Origin: Agaribacter marinus
Lineage (GTDB): Bacteria > Pseudomonadota > Gammaproteobacteria > Enterobacterales > Alteromonadaceae
Length of the DNA: 64,000 nucleotides
NCBI RefSeq assembly: GCF_030160655.1
Contig: NZ_BSOT01000001.1
Coordinates: 40,113-104,112, forward strand
Direction: 5' to 3'
The stretch's first letter is position 1. The number at the start of each line of letters is the position of its first letter. The notes under the pieces were generated by a model, which ran no database searches, was not told the DNA's origin, and saw only the letters and a program-made list of their open reading frames with translations. The position numbers and the translations under genes are program-made. Below are positions 17,085 to 25,863 of this stretch, in pieces.

Positions 17085-17675
17085 TTACTTGTCTAAACTC
17101 TTTAATACATCCTTAGTTAACAGCGAAACTTGTTTTCGCATTTGCTTAACTGCATTGGCATAACCTGCACTTTCCAGCGCAGTTTTGTAGTAAAAACGCG
17201 TTATTTTGTTCTCTGAATTCCCTGAGTTTTGCTCTGTGTAACCCGATAACAGTATGTCTCCGCCATCGGTTGGATAAAAATGTTCAATATGTACTGTAAT
17301 GCTTGTGCAAGTTTGACATTTATTTACGGCATAAAATTTACTGTTTGCTTGGTTTACATCACTAATTATCGCGCGCTTAATAGCAGCATCTAAGTTGTCT
17401 GCCCAACTATGATAATTTGCACGCACAAAGCTATGATCTTGACTTTGCATTATTAAATGATCCCCACTTAAGTAGCGTGGCAGCTTAACCGCTGCAATGT
17501 TAACCGGAGTGAGATTACTCGCATGCTCAGTTGTTTGTGGTAAGGGATTTGCGTCAAAAATATAGTAAGTAACGTTTTCTTCTATATGGGGGGATGATGT
17601 GCACCCAAAAAGCCACAATGACAGCATTGAAAACATGCATATTTTAAGGCACCTTAAGGTGAGTTGCCTACGCAT
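17085..17675 (-). CDS. pqiC: PqiC-like outer-membrane lipoprotein
   Basis: 196 aa, last gene of the pqi operon. The signal peptide has a lipobox (LWLFGC, Cys about residue 25), followed by a DUF330/ABC-auxiliary-lipoprotein-type fold (INIAAVKLPRYLSGDHLIMQS, WADNLDAAIKRAIISD). In E. coli PqiC sits in the outer membrane and receives the PqiB tunnel in phospholipid traffic. Its start shares one nucleotide with the pqiB stop (TAATG), so it is translationally coupled. Confidence 0.88.
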   Translation of the reverse strand: MRRQLTLRCLKICMFSMLSLWLFGCTSSPHIEENVTYYIFDANPLPQTTEHASNLTPVNIAAVKLPRYLSGDHLIMQSQDHSFVRANYHSWADNLDAAIKRAIISDVNQANSKFYAVNKCQTCTSITVHIEHFYPTDGGDILLSGYTEQNSGNSENKITRFYYKTALESAGYANAVKQMRKQVSLLTKDVLKSLDK

Positions 17676-19363
17676 TATTTTTCTCCTTCTTGAGATGCCA
17701 TACTTTTAGGCTTTGGCTCCCTGTCGGGGCCGGCGCTTTCGCCAAATATCAATGAACTTGGCTTATTCGTTATTTCTTTTACCAAGGGTCTGACATCATT
17801 TAACGTTGCTTCGAGCTGAACGATAGCGTCTTGCAATGATAGGTAGATATCTGAGTTGGGCTGCACACCTTTTAGTGTGGTTTGTAATTCTTGCAGCGTG
17901 TTTTCTAAGGCAAGTAAAGTTGTATCCGCGCGCTTGATAGTATTTTCAGCAGTATTGATTGCGCTACCCGCTGATTGAATCGTTTTATCTGCACTATCAA
18001 TCAGCGTGTTTACCTTATCTACGGTATCGTTTAACGGTAAAGTATTTAGTGTGGCTAATATGCTATCCAATTGTTGAGTAATACTTTCGAAACCACCAAT
18101 GGTCGCAGGAATAATAGGAAACTTACCAAAATATTCTACGTCTGTTTTAGGTTCGTCACCAGGAGACAAGGCAATTTTAAGGCTGCCAGTGACCAAATTA
18201 GCACTCTCAACAAACGCCGTTAAGCCTTCTTTAATCCAGTTGTCAAATACCTGTTTGAAATCTGCGAGGGAGCCAAGCTGATTCCCTAGAAGTCGTTCTG
18301 GCTCAATACGCACGACGACGGGAATGCGTTCTTCGTTGCCGTATCCTGCTATTTCTGCGATTTGTAAAAATTGCATATATGGCTCACTAACGGTACCAAC
18401 TCTAATGCCTCGGTATTCAACGGGGGCGCCTTTATATAAACCACTGACTGAGTCTTCTACTAGAATGACATACTCAATAAAGGCGTAATCTTTTTCTTCT
18501 TCAATACTCTCAAGGCTATCGTACACGGTAAATAAATGGTTTTGTGGTACGCCTTTACCGGGTACTTCGCCATCGGGTAGTCCAAATTCAACGCCACCAT
18601 TAAAGAGTGCGTCAAGCGATGCTACGTCAAAACTCACGCCTTCCGCTGTCATCGATAAGCGAAATCCACTGACGTTCCAAAAGGCCGTATTTGCTGTAAT
18701 TAAGTTGTGATAAGGCGCGTTAATAAAGATATCGTAATGCGCTTCTTCTTCCAAATCGTCATAAGACTTAGACTCTACTGCCCCTACTTCAAAGCCTTGA
18801 TAAAGCACCGGATTACCAATGTTGAGTGTTTCACTGCCTCTAGAAACTAGTCGTAAATGCAGTCCATCGGCATTGCTTGGCGTGACAGGCGGGTTTTCTA
18901 GGCCGACAAAATTATACTTTTCGATAAAAGACTTGCCCGGCGATAATTCGATATATGCACCAGACAATAGCGTACTGATACCTGTAATTCCGCGGGCACC
19001 AATACGTGGTCGAACGACCCAAAATTGACTGTCTTCAACAATAAAGGCCTCCATGTCTTTTTGGACTTCAATATCGACTAATATATGCGTTTTTTCCTCA
19101 TTAAAGCCAACACGTTTTACCATGCCAATATCTACATTGCGGCTTTTTAGCACCGTTTTACCTGCTTCTAAGCCTTCTGCGGTCTCAAACATGACTTGAA
19201 TGAGTATGCCGCGATTTTGCCAATCGTTATATACCATACCGATACCAATGAGCACGGCAATCATTGGCAATAACCATATCTTGGAAATCTTGGTTTTTTC
19301 GCGTTTTTGTGGTGGCACACCGTTATTTGACGTGGTGTTTTGGCTGCTTTGCGGTTCTGTCAT
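17675..19363 (-). CDS. pqiB: PqiB-like MCE protein (intermembrane lipid tunnel)
   Basis: 562 aa, close to E. coli PqiB. One N-terminal transmembrane helix (IWLLPMIAVLIGIGMVY) is followed by three MCE domains (about 40-140, 160-260 and 290-400). Each contains the G..V.Y.G..VG.V pattern, as in GAPVEYRGIRVGTV. A long C-terminal helical region (about 430-530) forms the needle in known structures. It bridges the periplasm between PqiA and PqiC. It overlaps the upstream pqiA-like gene by 4 nt (ATGA). Confidence 0.92.
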   Translation of the reverse strand: MTEPQSSQNTTSNNGVPPQKREKTKISKIWLLPMIAVLIGIGMVYNDWQNRGILIQVMFETAEGLEAGKTVLKSRNVDIGMVKRVGFNEEKTHILVDIEVQKDMEAFIVEDSQFWVVRPRIGARGITGISTLLSGAYIELSPGKSFIEKYNFVGLENPPVTPSNADGLHLRLVSRGSETLNIGNPVLYQGFEVGAVESKSYDDLEEEAHYDIFINAPYHNLITANTAFWNVSGFRLSMTAEGVSFDVASLDALFNGGVEFGLPDGEVPGKGVPQNHLFTVYDSLESIEEEKDYAFIEYVILVEDSVSGLYKGAPVEYRGIRVGTVSEPYMQFLQIAEIAGYGNEERIPVVVRIEPERLLGNQLGSLADFKQVFDNWIKEGLTAFVESANLVTGSLKIALSPGDEPKTDVEYFGKFPIIPATIGGFESITQQLDSILATLNTLPLNDTVDKVNTLIDSADKTIQSAGSAINTAENTIKRADTTLLALENTLQELQTTLKGVQPNSDIYLSLQDAIVQLEATLNDVRPLVKEITNKPSSLIFGESAGPDREPKPKSMASQEGEK

Positions 19364-20019
19364 TTTTTTATAGCTTTATCCCATAATATACGCGTATCAA
19401 ACATTAATGCGCTTAGCATAGTGAGTAACACTACACCAGCAAAGGCAGAGGCCGCAATACCTACCTGAATTGACATAAGTCCTGTCAATTGAATTAAAGC
19501 AACCAATATTGCAACAACATATACGTCAACCATCGACCATTTGCCAATGAATTCGGTAATTCTATAGAGTCGCGTCAATTCATATTTATCTATATTTTGA
19601 CGACATGTCGCTGCATAACACAACCAAGCTAGCGCAAACATTTTTGCCAAAGGTACTATTATGCTGGCAATAAAAATGACCGCAGCAATAAAGTAAGAGC
19701 CATGTGATAAAAAGAGGACAACCCCCCCAATAATCGTACTAGGTGAGCGATCACCTAAGACTTCTGTCGTCATGATAGGGTAAATATTGGCTGGAATATA
19801 CAATAGAAAACTTGTGATCAGTAAACTCAATGTTATTTGCACGCTGCGCTGCACCCTTGGACTTATTTGGGCATTGCAGTACTGACAATGTTGCTCACGA
19901 CTATCTGTTAGATGATGGCATAGTCGGCAGTTTGTTAAACCCGCTTCAGCTGCGCTGCCTTGCGCATATTTGTCGGTAGTATTTTCCTTACTGCTGTCAA
20001 TTGGTGTAGGGCTCACCAT
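19360..20019 (-). CDS. pqiA: PqiA-like inner-membrane protein, C-terminal-half equivalent
   Basis: 219 aa from ATG 20019. I chose this start over 20046 because AAGGAG lies just upstream of it and it overlaps the stop of the preceding gene, the usual coupling. It has a zinc-ribbon-like CRLCHH...CQYC at residues 30-55 and about four transmembrane helices (PqiA domain). E. coli PqiA carries two such domains in one chain; here each is its own gene. It probably pairs with the other half to feed lipids to PqiB. Confidence 0.85.
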   Translation of the reverse strand: MVSPTPIDSSKENTTDKYAQGSAAEAGLTNCRLCHHLTDSREQHCQYCNAQISPRVQRSVQITLSLLITSFLLYIPANIYPIMTTEVLGDRSPSTIIGGVVLFLSHGSYFIAAVIFIASIIVPLAKMFALAWLCYAATCRQNIDKYELTRLYRITEFIGKWSMVDVYVVAILVALIQLTGLMSIQVGIAASAFAGVVLLTMLSALMFDTRILWDKAIKK

Positions 20020-20651
20020 TTGTCTCCTTGCGCTATCCATTGCCAAAGCCTATGACTGTCTACGATGGACGCAACGTAAGTAAATAAGGTCGCAAAAATC
20101 ACATATGCCCAAAACGAAATTTCGAGGGTAACGTCGGCCATAGAGACAATTTTTATTAATGCGACAAGTACGCTAATTAAGAATACTTCGGTCATTGCCC
20201 AAGGGAGAATACTGCTCGCTATGCGACCAAGCAGGTGGGTCGAAATAAAGTGCAGTTTGTATTGCGTGTTTACAATAATCAGTGACAAGCATAGCAAATA
20301 TAAGATTGGCAAGATGATGATGAATGACAAGACCAATAACGCAACAAAATAATACCCCTGCGCGAATAATTCGGAAGAGGCTTGGAATAAGTTAATGTCT
20401 CGTTGTTGGCCATTTGCCGAGAACGAGATAAAAGAAAAACTTAGCGCAATGACCATTACGATAATCGCGGTAATAGAAACCGCTACGACGTGGTGCTTAG
20501 GGTTTCTGTGGCCAACTGCCAAGGTGTGATTGCAGCGCGGGCAAACCAAGGCAGTACGATGTGGAATATGCGCAGGCATATCTATAAGTAAATCACATTC
20601 AGCGCATGCGTAGTTGTATTGACAGTCGTCTGAGTGAGCCATAGTTATCAT
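20013..20651 (-). CDS. pqiA: PqiA-like inner-membrane protein, N-terminal-half equivalent
   Basis: 212 aa, first gene of the operon. A CxxC...CPRC zinc ribbon (YACAECDLLI, LVCPRCNHTL, residues 14-42) precedes four transmembrane helices with the PqiA-domain feature FSFISFSANGQQ. Its stop overlaps the start of the second pqiA-like gene. In E. coli the pqi operon answers to SoxRS and envelope stress; I saw no soxbox here but did not exclude one. Confidence 0.85.
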   Translation of the reverse strand: MITMAHSDDCQYNYACAECDLLIDMPAHIPHRTALVCPRCNHTLAVGHRNPKHHVVAVSITAIIVMVIALSFSFISFSANGQQRDINLFQASSELFAQGYYFVALLVLSFIIILPILYLLCLSLIIVNTQYKLHFISTHLLGRIASSILPWAMTEVFLISVLVALIKIVSMADVTLEISFWAYVIFATLFTYVASIVDSHRLWQWIAQGDKW

Positions 20652-20767
20652 TGCTATTTGCAGAAGCCCTTTACAATAAGGTTCACGGGATTAATTTGCA
20701 AATTATCCTTATTAGTCGGTTATATTGTTAAATCAGTGTAAAAACAGATGTCATATATAGCTAGGCA

Positions 20768-20782
20768 GGTATACCATATACC
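20768..20782. promoter_or_regulatory. 15-bp perfect inverted repeat upstream of mscS
   Basis: GGTATA-CCA-TATACC lies about 100 bp upstream of mscS and about 120 bp upstream of pqiA on the other strand. It could be an operator for either; no protein can be assigned. Confidence 0.3.
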
Positions 20783-20879
20783 TATGGGTCTGCGCGACAC
20801 AAACAGACATGCCTGTAAGCTGTTTTATAAGTAGACTCTGCATCCCATAAAAATATTTCAAAAAACTAAGGAAATCACC

Positions 20880-21704
20880 ATGTTTGAAGATGTCGAAAAA
20901 TACTCAGAACAAATACTCCAATACGCCGTGGAATACGGTGGACAAGCGTTAATGGCGCTATTGGTGCTTATCGTAGGTTTGTGGGTTATTGCACGCATCA
21001 GTAAAGTCGCTGGAGCCGCATTTGCCAAAGGTCTGAAGGACGACACATTAACAACCTTTTTGACTGGGGCGATTGAAATACTCCTCAAAGTCTTATTGGT
21101 GATCAGTGTTGCGTCAATGGTGGGGATTGAAACGACCTCCTTTATCGCTGTGCTTGGTGCCGCAGGTCTAGCGGTAGGTATGGCCTTGCAAGGCAGTTTG
21201 TCTAATTTTGCGGGGGGCGTAATGTTACTTATTTTCCGTCCAATCCGGGTTGGCGACTATGTAGAGGCACAAGGTGAAAGTGGTACGGTTATCGAGATGG
21301 GTATTTTTGTTACCGTATTAGAAACCTTTGATAAACGTATTATCATCATTCCAAATGGCCCATTGTCTAACGGTAATTTAACTAACTATACGAAAAGCCC
21401 AACCAGAGCGGTTGAGGTAACCTTTGGTATCAGCTATGACGACGATATGAAAGCGGCTAGAGATGCATTATTGGCTTTATTAAATAGTGATGAGCGTGTA
21501 TTGAAAGAAGAAGGGAATGTGGTTGCTGTATCTGAGTTAGGTGATAGCTCAGTCAATATATTCTATCGAGCGTTTGTGAAAACAGATGATTATTGGGCAT
21601 ATTACTTTGACATTCACGAGCAGGGTAAGTTGGCATTAGAGAAAGCTGGCTGCACAATTCCTTTCCCTCAACGCGATGTTCATTTGTATTCAGAACAAGC
21701 ATAA
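20880..21704 (+). CDS. mscS: MscS-family small-conductance mechanosensitive channel
   Basis: 274 aa, the normal length for E. coli-type MscS. Three transmembrane helices come first; the third is the Gly/Ala-rich pore helix (LGAAGLAVGMALQGSLSNFAGGVMLLIF). The beta domain (RPIRVGDYVEAQGESGTVIEMGIF...RIIIIPNGPL) and an alpha-beta cytosolic cage follow. It releases solutes on hypo-osmotic shock. AAGGAA sits 7 nt before the ATG. Confidence 0.95.
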   Translation: MFEDVEKYSEQILQYAVEYGGQALMALLVLIVGLWVIARISKVAGAAFAKGLKDDTLTTFLTGAIEILLKVLLVISVASMVGIETTSFIAVLGAAGLAVGMALQGSLSNFAGGVMLLIFRPIRVGDYVEAQGESGTVIEMGIFVTVLETFDKRIIIIPNGPLSNGNLTNYTKSPTRAVEVTFGISYDDDMKAARDALLALLNSDERVLKEEGNVVAVSELGDSSVNIFYRAFVKTDDYWAYYFDIHEQGKLALEKAGCTIPFPQRDVHLYSEQA

Positions 21705-21720
21705 TTTTTATAAACGCAAA

Positions 21721-21760
21721 TGACGTCTCCGTTTGGAGGCGTCAGTTTAAGGTTTTTTCA
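21721..21760 (+). terminator. hairpin terminator after mscS
   Basis: TGACGTCTCC-GTTT-GGAGGCGTCA, a 10-bp stem with one G-T pair, has a T-run (GGTTTTTT) about 10 nt after it. The offset T tract makes efficiency uncertain. Confidence 0.6.
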
Positions 21761-21792
21761 GGTTTTTCGCGCTCACCACCATATACCATACG

Positions 21793-21809
21793 CCTTACAC
21801 CGTGTAAGG
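21793..21809. promoter_or_regulatory. palindrome upstream of the D-LDH gene
   Basis: CCTTACAC-C-GTGTAAGG, perfect 8-bp arms, lies about 135 bp before the D-lactate dehydrogenase-like gene. It is a possible operator; no T-run follows, so a terminator is less likely. Confidence 0.35.
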
Positions 21810-21942
21810 TGTGGGTAGAACTTTGTGGAAAATTTATCACATAATGCAAGAAAACCACGTCTAGATCATAAAAACGTCATTCAGGTTTGTATACATTTAC
21901 GCTTACTTAATATAAATGATACGCAAATTTGGGTGACAACAA

Positions 21943-23085
21943 ATGACATCTTCTCGATTAGCGGCTTTACTGGCGCGATTTAAACAATGTAACGAACTTG
22001 ATACATCCGCACTTGATGCGATTTCTGAGATCTTAGATGCCGCAGAAAATAGACAAGGTGCTGAATATGCATCGTCAGTGACTAATGTCGCCTTTTTTGA
22101 CGCGAAACCTTATGACAAACAATCATTTGAATCACTTGAGGCTAATGAGTTTTCTTTCCGCTATATCCAGGCACCGTTGAGTAAAGAAACGGCCGGCCTT
22201 GCCAAAGGGTGCTCGGTTGTCTGTATTTTTGTGAACGACTGTTGTGATGAGGATGTGGTAAAGCAACTCGTTCAGCTAGGTGTTAAGTGTATTGCGCTTC
22301 GATGTGCAGGGTTTAACAATGTTGATCTCATTGCCTGCAAATCATACAACATGCAAGTTGTTCGTGTACCTGCCTATTCACCTCATGCTGTTGCAGAGCA
22401 TGCCGTTGCACTAATGTTAATGCTTAATCGACAGTTGCATCGTGCATATCTGCGTAACCGTTCAGGTCAATTTGTGCTAGATGGCTTGGTTGGTTTTGAC
22501 ATGTTTAACAAAAAAATTGGGGTTATTGGTACGGGTAAAATAGGTCAATGTGTCATCGACATATTGCTCGGTTTTGGCTGCAATATTTTAGCGTATGACA
22601 CGTTCCCCAGTGCGTCACTGCAACTGCATGAACGTGTGCATTACCTGCCAATGGAAGCACTGCTGTCGCAAGCTGACATAGTGACACTTCATGCACCCTT
22701 AACAAAAGAAAGCCAGCACTTAATTAATGACGCCAGTATCTCGAAAATGAAAAAGGGCGCGATGATAATTAATACCAGTCGCGGCGGGCTTATTGATAGT
22801 AAGGCCCTGATTCGAGGGCTGAAAACGCAACACATTGGTGCGGCAGGTTTAGATGTATACGAAGAAGAAGAGGGTATATTTTTTAATGATATCTCTAATC
22901 AGGTGTTAGATGATGATGTGCTTGCTCGCCTAATGAGTTTCAATAATGTGGTAATCACTTCTCATCAAGCATTTTTAACTCAAGAAGCATTGTCGAATAT
23001 CGCTGAAACAACACTGTTTAATCTCAGGCAATACGCAAAGGGCAAGCTTAACGGCGATTTACTAAATAGCATTGTCAGCGGCTAA
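21943..23085 (+). CDS. D-2-hydroxyacid dehydrogenase, D-lactate dehydrogenase-like
   Basis: 380 aa. From residue about 47 it matches the LdhA pattern (VAFFDAKPYDKQSFE). The NAD-binding GTGKIGQ is at about residue 200, and the catalytic Arg (NTSRGGLIDS), Glu (DVYEEE) and His (SHQAFLT) are present. It reduces pyruvate to D-lactate with NADH, or a related 2-oxoacid. It carries about 45 extra N-terminal residues (MTSSRLAALLARFKQ...) absent from usual LdhA. A GTG at 22078 would give the ordinary length, but only the upstream ATG has a plausible ribosome site (GGGTGA). Confidence 0.88.
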   Translation: MTSSRLAALLARFKQCNELDTSALDAISEILDAAENRQGAEYASSVTNVAFFDAKPYDKQSFESLEANEFSFRYIQAPLSKETAGLAKGCSVVCIFVNDCCDEDVVKQLVQLGVKCIALRCAGFNNVDLIACKSYNMQVVRVPAYSPHAVAEHAVALMLMLNRQLHRAYLRNRSGQFVLDGLVGFDMFNKKIGVIGTGKIGQCVIDILLGFGCNILAYDTFPSASLQLHERVHYLPMEALLSQADIVTLHAPLTKESQHLINDASISKMKKGAMIINTSRGGLIDSKALIRGLKTQHIGAAGLDVYEEEEGIFFNDISNQVLDDDVLARLMSFNNVVITSHQAFLTQEALSNIAETTLFNLRQYAKGKLNGDLLNSIVSG

Positions 23086-23260
23086 AAAAACGACAAAGAG
23101 TGATGTTAAATAAATGTTTCATCATTATATCTTATGCATATTAATAACTATTAATTATAGTTAAAAGGGAGTATATTTATTTTCGAAGTGGATTAGATCA
23201 AATTATTTGTTTGTTTAAACTCATTTCTCCCTACTATAGGCCAGTTTTTGTGTCTATTTC

Positions 23261-23292
23261 GCCTCTAGCTCGTTTGAGTTAGGGGCATTTTT
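23261..23292 (+). terminator. hairpin with T-run before the M14-like gene
   Basis: GCCTCTAGCTC-GTTT-GAGTTAGGGGC, an 11-bp stem with two G-T pairs, is followed by ATTTTTAT. It probably ends the D-LDH transcript about 175 bp after the stop. It lies only 21 bp before the next ATG, so attenuation of that gene is another option. Confidence 0.55.
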
Positions 23293-23312
23293 ATGTCCTA
23301 ATCTATCCTGCA

Positions 23313-24269
23313 ATGACAACTCCACACAGGATTCTGTATATGTTAGGTACTCCTTATCCAATTGGCGAACTCGGTAAACCTTGGCAACAAGCTGAAAAAG
23401 ATGCATGGTTAGTAAGTCAACAGATTAAGCGTTCGTATCATGACGACGTTTTATGTCGCTTTAATGACTACCCGTCTACTTTTAAAAAAATACAATATGG
23501 CGAATTGAAGTATAAAGATAATCAACTTGCTGATAAAAATTATCCGCTGCTCGCGTTTGTACCAAGCAATTGGCAAAGCCAATTACCGACCATTTTAATT
23601 ACTGGCGGTGTGCACGGATACGAAACTAGTGGCGTTCAGGGCGCATGTGAATTTTTATTGGTGCATGCAAGTGGTTATTTGACGGCGTTTAATTTAGTGA
23701 TTGCGCCATGTGTAAGTCCATGGGCGTATGAGACCATTAATCGCTGGAATCCACTTACCTTAGACCCCAATCGTTCGTTCTACAAAAATAGTCCTGCTCA
23801 GGAATCTGCTAACTTAATGGCTTTTATTGCAAGTCTTGGCGTTGAATTTTTAGCGCATATCGATTTACATGAAACGACAGACACAGACGACACAGAGTTT
23901 AGGCCCGCCTTAGCGGCAAAAGAGGGGACGGTTTTTTCTGATTGGGGTATACCGGATGGGTTTTACCTAGTTGCAGATTCACAATCACCACAAGCAAGTT
24001 TTCAAAAAGCGATCATTGATGAGGTGATGAAAGTAACGCATATTGCCCCGCCTGATGGAAACAATCAGATGATTGGTGCTGATGTTTATCAGCATGGTGT
24101 GATTTGCTACGACAAAAAAGCTTTATTTCTGTGTGGGGGGATTACTCACGCGCCATACGTGACAACAACAGAAGTGTATCCTGATAGTCCAAAAGCAACA
24201 CGGGATATATGCATTGAAGCGCAAGTGGCTGCGTTAGAAGGTGGCTTGCGGTACCTCAAGCAATTGTGA
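23313..24269 (+). CDS. M14-type zinc metallohydrolase (carboxypeptidase/aspartoacylase-like)
   Basis: 318 aa, predicted cytoplasmic. The zinc ligands fit the HxxE...H pattern: TGGVHGYETSG (about residue 107) and HIDLHETTD (about residue 189). The substrate-Arg/Asn region is DPNRSF. The family includes succinylglutamate desuccinylase, aspartoacylase and M14 carboxypeptidases; substrate cannot be told from sequence. No strong ribosome site at 23313; Met at 23340 (MLGTPYP) is an alternative. No amino-acid catabolic genes are adjacent. Confidence 0.8.
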   Translation: MTTPHRILYMLGTPYPIGELGKPWQQAEKDAWLVSQQIKRSYHDDVLCRFNDYPSTFKKIQYGELKYKDNQLADKNYPLLAFVPSNWQSQLPTILITGGVHGYETSGVQGACEFLLVHASGYLTAFNLVIAPCVSPWAYETINRWNPLTLDPNRSFYKNSPAQESANLMAFIASLGVEFLAHIDLHETTDTDDTEFRPALAAKEGTVFSDWGIPDGFYLVADSQSPQASFQKAIIDEVMKVTHIAPPDGNNQMIGADVYQHGVICYDKKALFLCGGITHAPYVTTTEVYPDSPKATRDICIEAQVAALEGGLRYLKQL

Positions 24270-24351
24270 TGGAAAGAGGCAACGCGACGGTAGTTAACTG
24301 AGCCTGCAACAAATTCTGCGTAATGTCTCTGCCATTATGTAGATACACCAA

Positions 24352-25482
24352 TTACTTCGAATGGGGATTTATGGTGTCTAAGGCATTTTTGGCCTCATTA
24401 AGTATGGATTCGCCAACGCCGATATTTTTTGCGGAGCCGTCTATAGCTGCCAACGCGCCTTCTTCAATAACACTTAGACGGTTCACTATTTCTTCGACTT
24501 CTGCGATTTGTGCATTGGCTTTAGATTGAATTTCGCCAATATGCTCGTCAAAGTCCTTGATCGTTTGTTTAAGTGTTTCTGTTAAGTTGGCTAAGCCCTT
24601 TTCACTCTCACCTGTTTCTTCTAATGTCGTTTGCAAAATGGATGAGAAGTTTTCAGCCTCCGTTCTTATATGTGTTTCCATTTTGGACAAGTTCTTTACT
24701 TGTTGGCCGATTGCATTTGCGTTCTCACCTGATTCGACCGCTAACTTTTTCACTTCATCTGCGACTACCGAAAACCCTCTTCCCATTTCACCTGCACGCG
24801 CTGATTCGATTGCTGCATTTAGTGCCAGTAAATTGGTACTTGCTGATATCTCAGAAATAGTTACTGTCATTTCTGATATCTTGTTGAATTCACTATTAAA
24901 TTTCTGTGTAGTTTCAGACATTGAGCGCGTCCATGCTTCTGCTCGATAGACAATGTCAATCAGCATACTTACACGTTCGTTCAATGATTGGTATGAGGTG
25001 TCGAGAGTTTCCAATTGTTGACTACTCGTTAGGTTCATTGCATCTATTTCAATGGCGCTGTCTTTAATGTTCTGTGCTTTTAATTTCGATTCAGATACAA
25101 CACCCGCTCTTTCTTTGGATGCTTTATTCACTTTACGCGCGACGTTGGATACCGTATTGCCTAAATCTCTCAATGATTCTAGGTGTTTAGCCAAGTTGTT
25201 TGACAAATTTTGATGAAGCGTTTCTTGTTGCTCTAGGTTGGCTTGTGCTTCTTTTTCTTGTTTGGCAGCATTCTTCATTCGACCGTATTGATATACACAA
25301 AAGGGCACAAGATATGTTAAGAATAGAGAAACGAGATTTATTGGCGTGTCACCCAATATTGCTTGCCATTGATTTATCAATGTCAAAATAGAACCAATAA
25401 TTAATGCGGTCTTAAAGCCGCCAAACCAATCAATTTTTTGCAAGTTACTACCTAAAAGAAGTAATGAAAATCGTCGTGACAA
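24352..25482 (-). CDS. chemoreceptor-like signalling protein with NrtS-like membrane domain
   Basis: 376 aa. Two closely spaced N-terminal transmembrane helices (about residues 20-70: [19 protein letters not shown], then a helix ending [13 protein letters not shown]) resemble the small NrtS nitrate/nitrite transporter domain. A long coiled coil follows, then a methyl-accepting-type signalling domain with a recognisable tip ([40 protein letters not shown]). There is no periplasmic sensor domain and no HAMP. It may couple to CheA/CheW or act alone; no che genes are in the window. It is divergent from the first ABC export module. Confidence 0.8.
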   Translation of the reverse strand: MSRRFSLLLLGSNLQKIDWFGGFKTALIIGSILTLINQWQAILGDTPINLVSLFLTYLVPFCVYQYGRMKNAAKQEKEAQANLEQQETLHQNLSNNLAKHLESLRDLGNTVSNVARKVNKASKERAGVVSESKLKAQNIKDSAIEIDAMNLTSSQQLETLDTSYQSLNERVSMLIDIVYRAEAWTRSMSETTQKFNSEFNKISEMTVTISEISASTNLLALNAAIESARAGEMGRGFSVVADEVKKLAVESGENANAIGQQVKNLSKMETHIRTEAENFSSILQTTLEETGESEKGLANLTETLKQTIKDFDEHIGEIQSKANAQIAEVEEIVNRLSVIEEGALAAIDGSAKNIGVGESILNEAKNALDTINPHSK

Positions 25483-25595
25483 AATGATATCTAAGCAAAT
25501 ATCTGATTAACAGTATTATTTTACCTAAACTTTGTATTAAGTCGTTATTATCCTTCATCTAAATGCTCTTTTAGATACGTAAAGTGACCGCCTAC

Positions 25596-25634
25596 AAAAG
25601 TGTCCGACTCGGACACTTTTACTGTCCGCGGACA
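25596..25634. promoter_or_regulatory. tandem palindromic activator sites (UAS) of ABC module 1
   Basis: Two palindromes sit side by side: a perfect 25-bp one at 25596-25620 (arms AAAAGTGTCCGA and TCGGACACTTTT, single C centre) and a perfect 12-bp one at 25623-25634 (TGTCCGCGGACA). They lie about 60-90 bp upstream of the -24 element, the usual place for NtrC-type activators. The NtrC-type protein at 30576-31931 is the natural candidate. A related palindrome is in front of module 2. Confidence 0.75.
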
Positions 25635-25686
25635 CTTTTTATCCCTCTGAAATTTTAAATGTTTATAAATATCATATAGTTATATG

Positions 25687-25702
25687 TGGCATGCAATTGG
25701 CT
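25687..25702 (+). promoter_or_regulatory. sigma-54 (-24/-12) promoter of ABC module 1
   Basis: TGGCATGCAATTGGCT matches TGGCACRNNNNTTGCW at all but two fixed positions and keeps GG-N10-GC exactly. It predicts a start near 25713 and a leader of about 150 nt before the adaptor gene. The 25483-25863 gap also holds the UAS pair and presumably the promoter for the divergent chemoreceptor-like gene. Confidence 0.72.
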
Positions 25703-25863
25703 AGCAGTATTTGAAATTACTATTGGCAAGTAGCGTCAGCAAGTGCCAGTTGCTTGAGTCAATATGAAAACACACTACGTGTGGTAGTCATTACGTTTGG
25801 CGATGTGAGTCGTCTGTGTTTTGTATTGCGAACTGACTACCGCCTAAATGAGGACATTGCATA

